DNA of 64,000 nt. Origin: Eleginops maclovinus. Taxonomy: Eukaryota > Chordata > Actinopteri > Perciformes > Eleginopidae. Location of the stretch: assembly GCF_036324505.1 (NCBI RefSeq), contig NC_086352.1, positions 21,111,637 to 21,175,636 on the forward strand. The letters run 5' to 3'. The notes beneath the pieces were generated by a model, which searched no databases, had not been told where the DNA came from, and saw only the letters and a program-made list of their open reading frames with translations. Positions 1-13,100 of the stretch are shown here, piece after piece; position 1 is the first letter of the stretch, and every line of letters starts with the position of its first letter. Made by a program: the position numbers and the translations under genes.

Positions 1-72
1 GAAACTGTACAAATGTCCTGATCTCTACAGTAATTGTTAGTTTGTGTTTTATTTATTTGTTTGCAGGATCAA

Positions 73-126
73 AGCCATTGTTTTTCATCTACTGTTCAAC
101 AGTAGATGAAAAACTAAGTAATGGCT
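73..126. repeat. Short near-perfect inverted repeat (hairpin)
   Basis: GTTTTTCATCTACTGTT (80-96) is followed after one base by its exact reverse complement (98-114). The flanks AGCCATT (73-79) and AATGGCT (120-126) extend the pairing beyond a 5-nt bulge. The 24 base pairs could fold as a tight stem in RNA or as a DNA cruciform. Confidence 0.85.
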
Positions 127-2431
127 CTTTCTGTTTATTGAGTACTGTTTACACCCTCCCTGCTTAATTTAGCAGCTATGAGGCAGTTTGCTATGAAATG
201 ATAAAACAGGTAAAGTTTTTCTCCAACTGGAATGAAGTTTGTTTGTTTTATTTTGTTACCTCCCACACATGTTAGCATTACAATATCGAAAAAGGGTTAG
301 TTGTCCTAAGGAGAACATTTTCATTGATTAAATATGACTGTTAACCCTTACTGTATGGTGAAAGAAACAAATTCATAGCAACATAATCCCAATAATATTA
401 TCTCAGCTACAGTTGGAAGAAACTTCTCTCTATTCATATACATGATACTTTCAGCTACATTAGCAGCCCTGTGCTGTCATGTCACCTCAAACATGTTTGT
501 CAAATATTGTCTCACCTTTGTAGCCCTAGTTTAGCCCACGAAACACTGGATCTGTTTACTTGCTAGTTGCGTGACTTATTAGGTATTTATTCAGCTCTCT
601 GTCATGCTGGGCAGTAAAGGCACACTTTAGTTGGCCTCTAGCTGTTTTCTGAAGATGGCTGCCTTAGGCTCGAGGGGACTTTTTGTTTGTGGGACTCAAA
701 CACTCAAACAGTATAAATATAATGAGAGCCACAACAATACATTAAAAGGAGCTAAGAGCCGCAGAGCTGAGTGCTAAAGCAGCTCTTGAGAGAGTTCTGC
801 ACTACCAGTGATTCCCATTATACACACCTTTTTAGTTCAATGTTCGTATAAAAAACGGTTAATGTAGCTTAAAAAACACAGTATTTTTTACATGGGATAT
901 TAATGCAATTCCATAATTTATACTTACCCCCCCCCAGTCTGCAATGAAATTATTCTATTGTTTTTGTTTATGTTTAGACCAAATATCAGCTGCTATGAAT
1001 ATATATATATGTTAATTCTGCTCACTGATCATCTGCATTACAAATTGATTTACGTTATTATTTCAGTTTCAAATGCACCTTGCAAATGCACAGTTCCTTT
1101 ACTGTCACAATTCCTCATCACAATGAGATAAGATGGATACGTGGATCAGGTCAAAGGAAGGTTAGAGTCTTGATAGCTGTCAAGAAAGGAGCCTCAAGCG
1201 TTATAGTCAACCATGAAGCTCTGCCGTATTATTTATGCTGCTCATTTAAATGCAACAGATAACTGTACAGATGTTCATACAATATACCAAGGCAACATAA
1301 TATTTTCATATTTCTTCACAAACTGGTTGCTGGGGTCCATGTAAATTAATCATCAAAATAGCTATTTAAATACACACAATATTGATTCTGATGACCCATA
1401 ATTGCATTGTTGTGATTTTGGTTTCTGTGGATTATGGAAGTGGAACTACATTCCCTGCTAACGATGAACCTATTATTTTGAAATGATTGTGTTTTTATAA
1501 TAAAAGACGGAGTCCCATAGTACATTTTTGTCCAACTTTTTTAATTACTTTGAGCCATTTAGAGGCCCTCTCCCTCCAGAAAACTCATTAACCTCTTGTT
1601 AAAGCTTTTCTGGCCTTGAGTTTAGACAGGAGTATAGCAAATTGTGTCTCCATGCGCTTTCCTTCCCTTTCTGATCTGCCTGTGATCTGACTGCTGGTTG
1701 GTTTTCTATCTGAGGTGGCCTGCTCTAATAAGAGCCTCGTATCGTATTGCACACATACAAGGTATCAAAAGCCATTTGATACCACACAATGGTTAACTCT
1801 AAGTCGGCAATCGGTTTTCACCCAGCAAGGCAATGATGGTTTCAGTTAGCTGCCAGGCATTGATGTGAAATGCTAGTACAAAAAAGGCTTGCACTGAAAT
1901 ATTAAAATGCATGTGTCAAAGTGTACGAGTGTAAAAAGAAGTTTTTTACAGAAAGCACTAAGCCTGGTGGATAATAAATACATGCAACACACTATTAAAT
2001 ATAAATCTTGTTGTTCCCCCTCAATTCTATTTTTGCCATTGACTTGATCTATTAGGCAACTATGAAGAAAAGCAGACAAATTTTCCCAATCTGTGTAAAG
2101 TATTACAAGACCATTTGTGTCTGTTACTTTAACAACACACAATTGTGCATGGAGTATAATGGGCATTATTCTTAGTAGAAAGTCTCTCTTCCTCTCCCTC
2201 ACACACCCTCTGACAACATCACTCTGTTGATTCAGTCAATTTGACTTCATATTTCAATATATAAATAGTCACTTTTATCAAATATGGAACACAATAGACA
2301 CACCTTGCAATGCATCTTCAAAAAACTGAATGAAATGATTCCTTTATTGGTCCTTTTCAAAGAGACCAATCTTTCCTGTCTCTTTCTAAAATGTGACCAT
2401 ATTTCATGGTTTTAATAGAAAAGTCTATTAT
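127..2431. other. Intergenic, no gene recognised
   Basis: AT-rich unique-looking DNA with only short simple tracts (C run at about 928-937, short TA run near 998). A 9-bp perfect stem GGTATCAAA/TTTGATACC lies at 1761-1783. No ORF here looks coding. Confidence 0.6.
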
Positions 2432-2493
2432 AAGATTCAAGATTCAAGATTCAAGAAGCTTTATTTATCCCGAGGGAAATTGAGGTGCAACAG
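2432..2493 (-). mobile_element. 3' end of a truncated non-LTR retrotransposon (LINE)
   Basis: On the minus strand it reads CTGTTGCACCTCAATTTCCC, TCGGGATAAATAAAGCTTC, then TTGAATC repeated three times. A '...CCC..GGGATaAATAAAG' end followed by a short tandem tail is typical of fish LINE 3' termini. It is followed on the right by an AT-rich (ACTAAATATA)n-like degenerate repeat at about 2521-2640. Only the 3' tail is present. Confidence 0.6.
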
Positions 2494-3094
2494 TTCAATA
2501 CAAAGAAGGAAGGAGAAATGTACACTCAATCTAACTAAACTACTAAATATACACTAAATATACATCAAATATTACTAAATATAAACTAAAATAACTAAGT
2601 TTAACTAAATATAAACTAAATGTATCAATAAGAAACAACATAACAGACTAAATGTTGTTGAAAAGGTTTTGTCACCACCACACTTGAGGCAGCTGCTGCT
2701 ATGGCACAAACATGCTGAATCATTCTGTCCGTACAGTATAGGAGGTCGTGGGAAGGAAGCTAAAATGTATAGCTTCCCTTGGATGTTTTCTCCCTCCCAC
2801 ACTTCATCCAACAAATGCATTCCTTTCTGTTTAAGAACTGGATCTACCTTTTAATTGAAAAATAAATGACTGAGTGCACCATTGAAATGACAATAATTGA
2901 GATACTCACATAAGCCTTTAATTCAATAACATGGCCGATTATATAGGGCTTAAATTCCACCTTGGCTTGGACTGCTCCCGGTGGAGAATAGATCCACTTG
3001 ACCTGAAAACCTGTCAATGGCATAAAAAAGCTGTTAACGTCATAATAACCCCTATTATATGTTAAAAAGGTACACCGAGTTATAATCAGTAACC

Positions 3095-3505
3095 ATAGGT
3101 GGGAGAGGTACTCTGAGTGCCAGAGTGTAGGAATACTCAGTTATACACATGTAAAAGTCCTGCAATCAAAACGGTACTTAAGTAAAAGTACAGCAGCATA
3201 AGCATCAAAACATAATTAAGGTGAAGCTAGTGTTAATGACTTTGTATTCTGCAGGGTAGATTGCGAATTAATCCAGGTGTAACTAAAGATTTGATTTAAG
3301 TGTTGGTTATATTTCAAAGTAACCTGCGGTATTAAATAAATGTAATGGAATGAAAATATACGATTTAACTAAGAACTGTAGTGGAATAGTAGAAGTACAA
3401 TGTAGCAAAACAATGGTAATACTTTAGTAAAGTACAAATACCTTAACATTGTACTTAAGTTCAGTACTTGAGTTAATGTACTTCAGTACTTATTCAGTGT
3501 AAAAT
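3095..3505. mobile_element. Degraded non-autonomous DNA transposon ('TACTTAAGTA' family)
   Basis: The flanks are rich in TACTTAAGTA, AAAGTACA and GTACTTGAGTTAATGTACTT, with an internal part (GTAACTAAAGATTTG, AAATAAATGTAATGGA, CTGTAGTGGAATAGTAGAAGTA) in the order I recall for a very abundant fish repeat that ends GTACTTGAGTAAATGTACTTAG. Inverted complementarity of the ends (AAGTAAAAGTAC against GTACTTTACT) is visible but eroded. No coding capacity. Confidence 0.75.
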
Positions 3506-4458
3506 AATACTCTATATAGTGTGATCAGGATCCTAACAGTGCTTGTGGTACTAGGATTGTCTACATGCATTTTTATGGAGAACAACAAAACAATATGTGA
3601 ACGCCACGCCATGAGAGTTTTAGAAATGTATTGAAAAAATTGGCAAACGTTTGTATGTTTTGTGCATAACAAAATGTTGTACCCTTCGTTTTATGTTTCT
3701 GAGATGATGTCTGGTGTCTCTGTTACCGATAAGCTCACTTGGCATCATTATTACAAGACCCATATACCAACATCAATCTTTAGTATAAAATGCAGCAATC
3801 TGAAGAGTTTGCGTCAAAGAGTTGATACATTTATTTCAATGCATTAAAGATCATGTAAAAACAAAGAGACTTTTAGTTTTCTGTGTGACTCATCTTCAAT
3901 GTCATATTTTACAACTGATCTCCGGTTGAATTATGGTCTCTCTAAATTACTGAATAAATGACTGATGTATATGAGCAGTATACAACAAAGACCTGGTGAG
4001 CATCTGGTGAGCTTTAACACAAAACCTTCCACACATCACATGACATTATCTCTAAGGCCTCTCAACAACATTCCTATCCCACACACACTAGATGTAGAAA
4101 TAAGGTGCAGATGACCTCTAAAGTGTTTTGTGTAATGATTAGATGCTGTATATACACAGTCAAACTACCCTTAGCCTGGGAATTATTTCACCTTCTCCTC
4201 TTTATAACTGTTTGTTCATCTTTTCTTTTCATTTTGCGCCCTCGTTTTCCACAGTCACACAGAATTTTGAGGGTTTTTGAAGCATTTACATGTTCAAGCA
4301 AGTTTAAAAGCTCTGTAGACTTGCAGTATGTGCTGCAGATTTAAAGTCATTTAATTCATGAGAATTTGTTTCCAGCTACTTATTCCTTGTCTATAATACT
4401 GACATTTTCTGTATAGTATTTCAGCAAGTCGCACAAAGACTCAACTGTAACAATAAGA

Positions 4459-4575
<117 letters not shown>

Positions 4576-7500
4576 CACAGCTACTATATAGGCATTTGTC
4601 CATGCACCTGTCATGTATAAGGCCTGAGCAAACACAGATAAAGTCAATCAGTGTTTCTACTTTATGGCGTTCTCAGAGGTACATGCCACCTCGCTGCCAG
4701 TCTGTGAAATGACCAGGAAGAGAACAGGTGGGCAGGTGTACTTTTTTTACACAGCAATGTGGCTTGTGAAGACCTACCTTTGTCTACCTCAGCTGCCATG
4801 AAATGTTGTTTATGCTGTGTATGTAATGCACACACAAAGACATTTTATGATGTTTGAAGAGATGTCTGAAACAGTTTTTCTGGCTTCAAAATATGTGACT
4901 AAGGATAAACCTGGCTACCTGGTGGAATATATTTTTGCAAAACTTTTGCACGCCTTTGTCTTTCAGGCAGTGTGACCACTGTGAGGGCATGGGGGGGGGG
5001 AGAGAGGGGGTCCTTACAAACTTTTTCCCAGACAATGAAACACAGCGCATTCAAAAACAGAAAACTTTTTAAAAGTGTGTGAGGGTCAGGAAATGGATTG
5101 AGTATTATAACACTTTGTTTTGTAATACAAATGAAATGGTAAAGCCTTTTTTGGGCCACAATGTCATGCAACCTGCAGCTTTGACATCTACCTAGTGTGC
5201 CAAAATCACCACACAGCCTCGAGCTGTTCCTGGAGGCTTGGCTAGAGCCCAGTGAAGACTATCATGCATCACAATGGGTTCAGGGTTTTTAGTAGGGTGA
5301 GGGCAGCAGGGCAGCAATGTTTTCTTCCCCACGATGGTGAGGGAAATGGGGTGCTTGTTTCTCTAAGCAGTTTGTGAGAAGAACATTTTGGAGAAACAGC
5401 AGATTGGGAGGACAGCAGGGACAGATAAGGAAAATTAGGAAATAAATGTTATGATAGAAATCGACTCAAACGAGCTAAATATCTGTAAAAAATAAAGAAA
5501 ACTATATGGCGTTAATATATTCAAAAACAATATTTAATTAATCTATTGATTATTGACGACCAAATAGGACAAAGAAGAAAATGCTCACGTTTCTAGAATC
5601 ACTCTTTTGTGAGTTTGGTATTTTTGCTTGAAAATGGACTCAATAATTGAAATAGATGCATTAGGGTTATTTTTTCTGTCAATCCACTTATTTTATATAA
5701 TCTAATTGATTCACCTCTAAATATCTGAGGGGAATATTTAATCTGACGCCTCTGGAAGATGCTCTTAGCCCCTCTAAACATACACGGTGAGTCTCTGGCC
5801 TTCCCTTTAAACCACACTTTGGATTCTGGGCACTCCCAGACAGGATGCAGCCACCAGTGAGAGGTGGATTCACTGTGGAAGGAGGCACAGATGTTTGTGC
5901 TATTAAAGATTTAACAGCTCCTGAAGTCAGTGAGTGTGTATGGGTAGGTGTGTAAGGGCGATGTAGAAATATGAGCAACATTTTGCCATTAGCTCGATGT
6001 ATCTGTACAGTATGTGCATCTCTGATTAACGTCTGTGTGGCGGCTGGGGGCTGTTGTTATCTTGTACAGGAATGTACAAAGGGAAGAGAGGAATACATCA
6101 TTTTGAGATTTTATGCCATTGATGTAGGAGAAGCTCATTATTGACAGAAGGAAGGTCCTGATTCAAATACTGCACAAGTACACAAGGTTATAGGAGTATC
6201 TTTAGACTTTGTAAGGCTTCACAGACATCCAAGGCTTCACTGACAGCTTTTGAAGGTGACCTGTAAAGAAAGATAAAAGAGTGTTTGTATAAAAGTGCAC
6301 CTACATATCTTTCTTGTCCATGGCGAATTCCACAAGCTATGTGGTTGCAGTGTTTAAAACAAGGTTACTAGATTTGATGAAAGTCCTGTTCTGTCTCTGA
6401 CCGGCTGATACGACAGCCTTCTCTCTCTCCTGCCCCATCCTGTATAAAACTGTGTCCATTTCAGCACTGAGGTGAGGGATGCTTGTTTCAGCATAGATTC
6501 CAGTTAGGATAAGGCTACCTGTCTGTATCTGAAGGGCCTCTTGTCATTTTCTCTTGACTCTTGTTATCTGACACTGCCTTGCAGTGCAACAACTTTAACT
6601 CCCAGCACTCGCACCTCGCATGGCAGCCGAGACAGAAAACATCGCAGGTTTAATGGCAGGGCTGGTCATTCATGCAAAGACACATTTGAACAAAACTGTG
6701 AAATGCCTCCTGATGTTCCTCCACTGAGTCCGTCACAAGCTTTATTATGCATATGTACATTTGATGGCAAGCATTAGAAAGAGCCTCTGAAAGGCCGTCA
6801 GTGTCTCAGTAAAAATGTTTTTCTCTTACATTGTTGCATTTATATTTATCAATCAATTATTCTTTTCAAACAATATTGTCTTATTATAAGAAGTATACAT
6901 AACAGGCTAATTTAAAGCAGCAATGAATGAAAAAACAATAAAAAAAACTCACAGTTGATGCACATTTATATTGAGTGACGCAGCTATAAGCTATAGACAT
7001 TTTGTGTCATTACCTTTGTTTTTTGATTTGATAAAATAAGAAACTTTTGAGTATTATGTATTTTCTTTATTATTCTGGTTGGTCAATTATAAAAGTCTTG
7101 TTTTAGGCCGGTATATCTTTTTTTATATACACAATTCTTTATTTGCATTTTAATGTCATATTTAAGAAGTTGTTTTTTTTTTGTAACAAAGCATCACTGC
7201 ACATTTTATCAGAATGCAAAGGCTAATTTGGTTTATGAGCATATAGACTGACTGATTTTGAATTTTGAAGATCCCTGTGGGGGGGAAAGGGGATTGAAGC
7301 CTTCAAGAAGACATGTGACCTACTTGGCGTAACCTGCCTTTGTTCAAGTTTGGTCTCAAAGCCAGCTGTGACACGTCTGCTGCTGTCAACTGGAATCATG
7401 GGATGTAGGGCAGACGGACAAAGAAGAAAAACTCTGCATATTTGTGGGGGTGCTTCTCCAGCTTCTTTGTGTAGGCGAAGATGGCAGCTCTAAGTGTTAC

Positions 7501-9685
7501 ATGTTTGTGTGCAGCGCGGCCGCCTGGGAAATACACTGACCATATGCACGGTAATGTTGGCAGACTGGCAGTGTTTACGGCAGGAGAAAGGCCATTCAAC
7601 TCTGCTCACTTGGCCTGTCTCACCTCTTCTGGTCTGACAACACCTGAAGACAAAGAGTACAGTACACACATTAAGCACCACACTAATGAGACAGCATGGT
7701 GTAATACCAACCCTCATTTCCTCTACTGCAATGTTTTTCTTCTCATGGGATTGGATTAGAGTTGAACTCCTGTACAGTTCCTCGTTCACTTGCAGTGTCA
7801 ATTAAAACCACACAGAGACAGATTCCTTTTGAGTGATTTTAATATCAGTCACAGTAGTATTGCTCTTATGAATTGCTCAATTGGCGAAAAGAAATAATCC
7901 AGTCCTCCAAAGCATCTAAAACCCACAAACACTTTCCTTCATCAATGTGAACACAGTACATTTAAATCCCCATAGGACTAAGGAAATATAGCCTTTGGGG
8001 ACTTAGCACAGAAATGCACTGTCAGCTAAGAGCATTATGTTATTTTATTCTTCTGTAAACAGCTTTTGTGCATTGAAAATATTCATCAATTCGATGTTGA
8101 GTCTCTCACCAATCACTGGCCGGGTGTTCTGCAATAATACTGTTGTCCCTTATCTGTCATGACTTTCCAAGATACTGGAAGTGTTTCTGTAAATGAGCCT
8201 GGTTTCTTCTCTGTAGCAATACAAAACTTGCTGGCTTTAATTGGAGTTCCATTTATGAGTAAAAAGGAACTGGCAGTCCCTACGCCTTTATTCATTTCAG
8301 GCTAAATATATGAATTTTATTTCACAAAGCACTTAATTTTCTCTGCTCTGGCTTTCAGTTTAAAATGAAATTTAAATAGTGACACCTTTGCAGTAAAGTT
8401 AGATCACAGAATGGCCGGCTTAGTATGTCATTTGACACAATAACATTGGCAGCAAAGAAAGGCAGAAAGGAAGTTTGATAAAGGCTGAAAAACAATATGG
8501 TAAAGTCTGATTTGTTACAAAAATAACAGAATAATATTTGTGAAAATTAAGTTCAATATTGTGTCTATTTCTTGGATTAAGGAAGGTTAAGTTGAAATCC
8601 ATAGCTGTAACATATATTTTATATTAACAATGAATAAGTTTGCCTGTAAGGAGCACAGTCCTGCAAATGTAATCACAAAATGCATTTCTTCTAAAACATG
8701 GAAGCGTTTTCTGATTCGACACCCTCATTAGCAGGACGATGTAAGCTGTCTCTGTCTTTAAAATCACCGTTAATAAAATAAATCAAACAACTTTGGGCAA
8801 ATCCAACATCTTGGATTGGTTGAAAATGACGACTGTAAAAAGGCAAATGTAAACAAACAAATTCACCTCACATCAGCAGTATAAGGTGATTCACATTGTC
8901 TAGCAACACTGTGAAAATATATTTAAAAAACAAAGCAAATCCAGACAACCTGGAGAAATAATATTCACCCAAAACTCAGAAAGAGAAAACTGTTGTTTGA
9001 CTTAATGCCATGTTAGAGAGTTCTGTGGCATTGTTAAAACCAGCTCTTAGAACTTCCTAAAATTAGCTCAGAATAATACATATTTGTAAAGGGGATTTCA
9101 TAAACATTTCTTATTGTTTCTATTAGAATTCAGTAACATGTTTGTCAGCAGGATCAACTAAGCTTCCCACCTGCCTTCAATGCTTTTATTTGCAAAATAT
9201 GTGCAATATAACAAGTATGCATAGCACCAACACACTGAGGCGTCTTTAATGACACAATAAACCAGGGAAACAAATGAAAAACAAAGAAATGTTCCTTATG
9301 AAGTGTTGATAGATAAATTACAGTTTTGATGCTTGACAGAACAAATTGCTACGAAGTGAAAGTGGAGCATATTGACGAGGTCTTCAATGAAAGGAAGTGC
9401 AGAAGCCGACTCTTCATCTCAGTGCTGCAGATAAGGTCTCATCACTGTGCGAGGAGAAGCCTGTGGTCGTTTGATTCTGAGATGAACTGTACGTTACTGT
9501 GATTTCAAACGAGTGGGAGCCTGGCTGCTCCCCGAGCAGAGCTAACGCTGACTCAGGCTCTCTAACCCCTGCGCCCCAAATCACAGAGCAGTGTTATCTG
9601 CCAGAGGATACAATCAAGGAAACACATCAAAGTTGACTCTCTGGAGCTGATTTGCTCAAACGCATGCCTACAATATGGGCCTAGT

Positions 9686-9706
9686 ACACACACACACACA
9701 CACACA
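9686..9706. repeat. (CA)n microsatellite, short
   Basis: About ten CA units in a plus-strand run. Confidence 0.9.
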
Positions 9707-10091
9707 ACCACATTCAACGATTCACTAATTGCACTTGAATACTCTGTAGCATGACTCATAACGGAAGAGTAATTAGGCCTCTCTATCACTGGCTTTGAAC
9801 CAGACGCAACTCTGACTTTTATGCATCCATGCTGCTTTGAGCATCTGCGGGCTAACCACGTGTTGGTGTGCCTGACCTGACTGTCGGACCTCAGGGAGGA
9901 TCAGTGGGCTTTCTGCCCACCTGATGTCAGAACCACTCCTCCCTCCTTTTGTTATCTATTTCAACTCCTCGTTTACACCACCACCTTCCTGCTCCTATTA
10001 GTGGTGTAGCCATGTGTGACCTCGGGTGGGATGTATTCCCATGCCTGGGCCCGGGTCCAGAACCAACGTGTGTCTCATTCCTGAATGGAGC

Positions 10092-10093
<2 letters not shown>

Positions 10094-10150
<57 letters not shown>
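10094..10150. repeat. (TG)n microsatellite, about 28 units
   Basis: Uninterrupted TG run. Confidence 0.97.
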
Positions 10151-10153
<3 letters not shown>

Positions 10154-13100
10154 TTGCTCAGCTTGATGATATTCTCATATTGCGTGTAATCCCTGGTAAT
10201 AATGTTGTTGTGGGAATTTAAACGCGTTCCAACAACACCCCCATCTCAGTCTATCGCGGTCCATCCATCCAAAATGAGAGTCCAGTTTGTTCCAAATCTT
10301 GTTGACTGCAGGCAGGCTTGACATGCGCATACATATTAATGAAGTCATGAAGTCATTTATTCACTTGCTGATTTACATTGCAGAACAGAGAGGTCCTAAA
10401 TCAAAGGGATTTCAAAACACTTAACAAGATTTGCAAATTCGATGAGACATGCTGTTTATTTCTCTAGCATGTTGTAGCTTTTGGCCCTAAACTTCATTTT
10501 AATCTTAATGCCTTCATTAGGCAAATAAGACAGCGGCTCCTTCGACACTAATGCAATCGGTTGAACACGTCTATAAAACATTAAACATTGTATGTTTGCT
10601 TGTGAGCACATGCATTAAGCATAGCCTCAAAACACAGCAACACATTTATAAGCATGTAAGCACACAGACGTTATGTAGCTCCCCATATTAATCTTTTTCT
10701 TGGCTGGGACTCACTAAAACGTTATCTACTTGTCTGGTTGTCTCTGGTCTCGAGGGAGGAATGAGCATGTGGCAGAGCCTGGCGGGGCAGCGTCGGTAGG
10801 ACAGACTCAGGATTTGTATGCAACGAGAGGCGTCTTTAGGAGGCGTGTGTCTGGTCTGTCTGACGCTCAGGGATTCTCAGCCGGTAGGAAGCAGAAGCTC
10901 CATCAGTTGGAGGAAAATACTTGCGATCTTTATTGATCACAGTCTTGTAAGGGGGGTAGTCCTATACATAAAAAAGAGCTTTTATTGACATCAAGACTGC
11001 AACACGAGGTAACCAAAGAATTGATCATTATGAGTGTAATTCAAAAGATCTCTCAGTGGGGTTTTTGTTAATATTTGTTCTGTTCTTAAATTCTGAAAAT
11101 CATAGACTCCTATGGCACCTCTGGCTCCTCCAAATCCTCCAACGCAGATTAAGGCATCAATATACCACCGGATGTCAGGGCTGCTGGATGATTATTTCAC
11201 TTCCACATAACTAGAAAACATTATGCGTGCTCTGCTGCACACACTTAACATTCATTGGATCATTCTCTGGGGGGGGGGCTCCATCGTAAATTGTTTCATT
11301 CTGTATTATTAGGTTCAATAATAATACAGGTTATTTCTATTTTTAGATCATGGCATCCATCACAACTATATCCATGATCCTTAGATGAGACAAGTCAGTC
11401 AAGAAGCTTCTTTTGAAAAAGCATTTCAAATGGTTTGCAAGTTCGTTTGGCAGGCGTGTGGAGTGGTTCAACCGTGTCACAGGGCATTTCATTTTAATTG
11501 TGTGGTGCTGAACATAACCAGAACTTGCAGTGTATTGAACTGTGCTGGAAGGTTTTCATAAACTGAGCTGTGAATTGGTTGGTAGAAAATACCACCGGGG
11601 AAAGGGTTGCACTCTGAGGCCAGTAGGTGAGGACTGTTATTTTTTGTTTTCTTCTTTTTTTGGTTGCTGTCTGCAAATGCTGTGACCCAGAAAACAGATG
11701 TACGTGATTGAGTAGACAGGGTCTGAAGTCATGGAGGTGAATGTAGCGGCTGTTTGGCCTGAGAGGCTGCTCCAGAAAAGCACATTTCTTTGCCAACATC
11801 CTGTGTGAGGGTGCTCCAGGTGATTTGTACAGCCTCTGGCTCGCCTAGCTTCATGCTCATCAACCCTGTGACAAAGTTCAATAAGCCAAACTCCCCACAC
11901 CATTTACCTGTCCACCAGAGCTTTACCAGACAACTGTTACTGTACCCGCTGCTGGAGACTAATCTTGCTATTCCTGTTAAAAAGAAACTGGACACACAGC
12001 AAGCGCATGAGTGAGCATAGAATTTAATGCCCACGCTCTAATTTGAAGATACTCAGTTGTCTTATCATATTTGGAAGCCTGCTGCTGTGGCTAGGGGGAG
12101 TAAACCGGGGTTGAGTGATTGTTCAAGAACCAGGCCATAGTTGTTGGCAGTTTCCCACAGCATTGGCTCTGGCAGCAGACAGCACATGCCGTCCGACCCC
12201 CCTGTTGTACCCACACATGGAGAACTGCTTGTTTTGTTAAGCTGTGGAGTTATGCTAACACAAATGTGTGCGAGCAGAGAATTAATCCTCAGCAACAGGC
12301 ACATTTTTTCACAAATGTCTCACATGAGGAAGCTCGCAGTAAGAGTAAATATTGTCCGTGATCGATGGACTCCGAGATGAGGCGCCGACTGAGATGTTGA
12401 AATGCAGTTTCAAGGCTGTGAAAAAATACATTTCTGTACATGACAAGACAAGGATGTCAAGTAACAAGGACTTTGTTCAGTAAAGAAAGATTTAATAGCA
12501 TTAACAAATATATTTCACACAGCAGCACCTACAATTTATTTTTATTTTGGGACCCATATTTATCAAGTTTGATAGTTTTAACTGAGCACATATTATATAT
12601 CAGGGTGCTCACATCATTACAACCTCACTACTTGAAGCTGCTGGTTAGAAATTGAAACAATAAACATCTTATCCTGAAACTACTTAATCAGAACAAGATT
12701 TATATGTATTGTTTGTGTAGACCAGATAACACCTAATCTAAGTTATGGTTCAATGTATGCTGTATTACTCTCACAGTTCTGGATGGTTTAAGACAGCATT
12801 TCTGCAAATTGCTAATTGATCATTAGGTTGTTCTGATGTGACATGACTGTGCTGTCAGATACCTGTACCATCCTGATGAATGTGTTTGTGACAGCAACGT
12901 TGACATTGCTCCCTGAAGCCGTCACTGTTCCTTGGCACACTGGTGATAACACACTGGGCTGTTGGATGTTCACGTTTCCGACGCCAACCTGGCACAGGAA
13001 GAACAGGAAACATAGGTCATCTCTTCTTCCAGCCTGCATTTCCCTTTCATATGCACACGATGGCTACAATCTGGAAGATGATGTCTGTAATAGATTCATG

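Noticed and set aside
11494..12034. Overlapping ORFs of about 75-100 codons on both strands
   Set aside because: Several frames are open at once, reflecting local composition. None shows a domain, a splice pattern or consistent coding bias.
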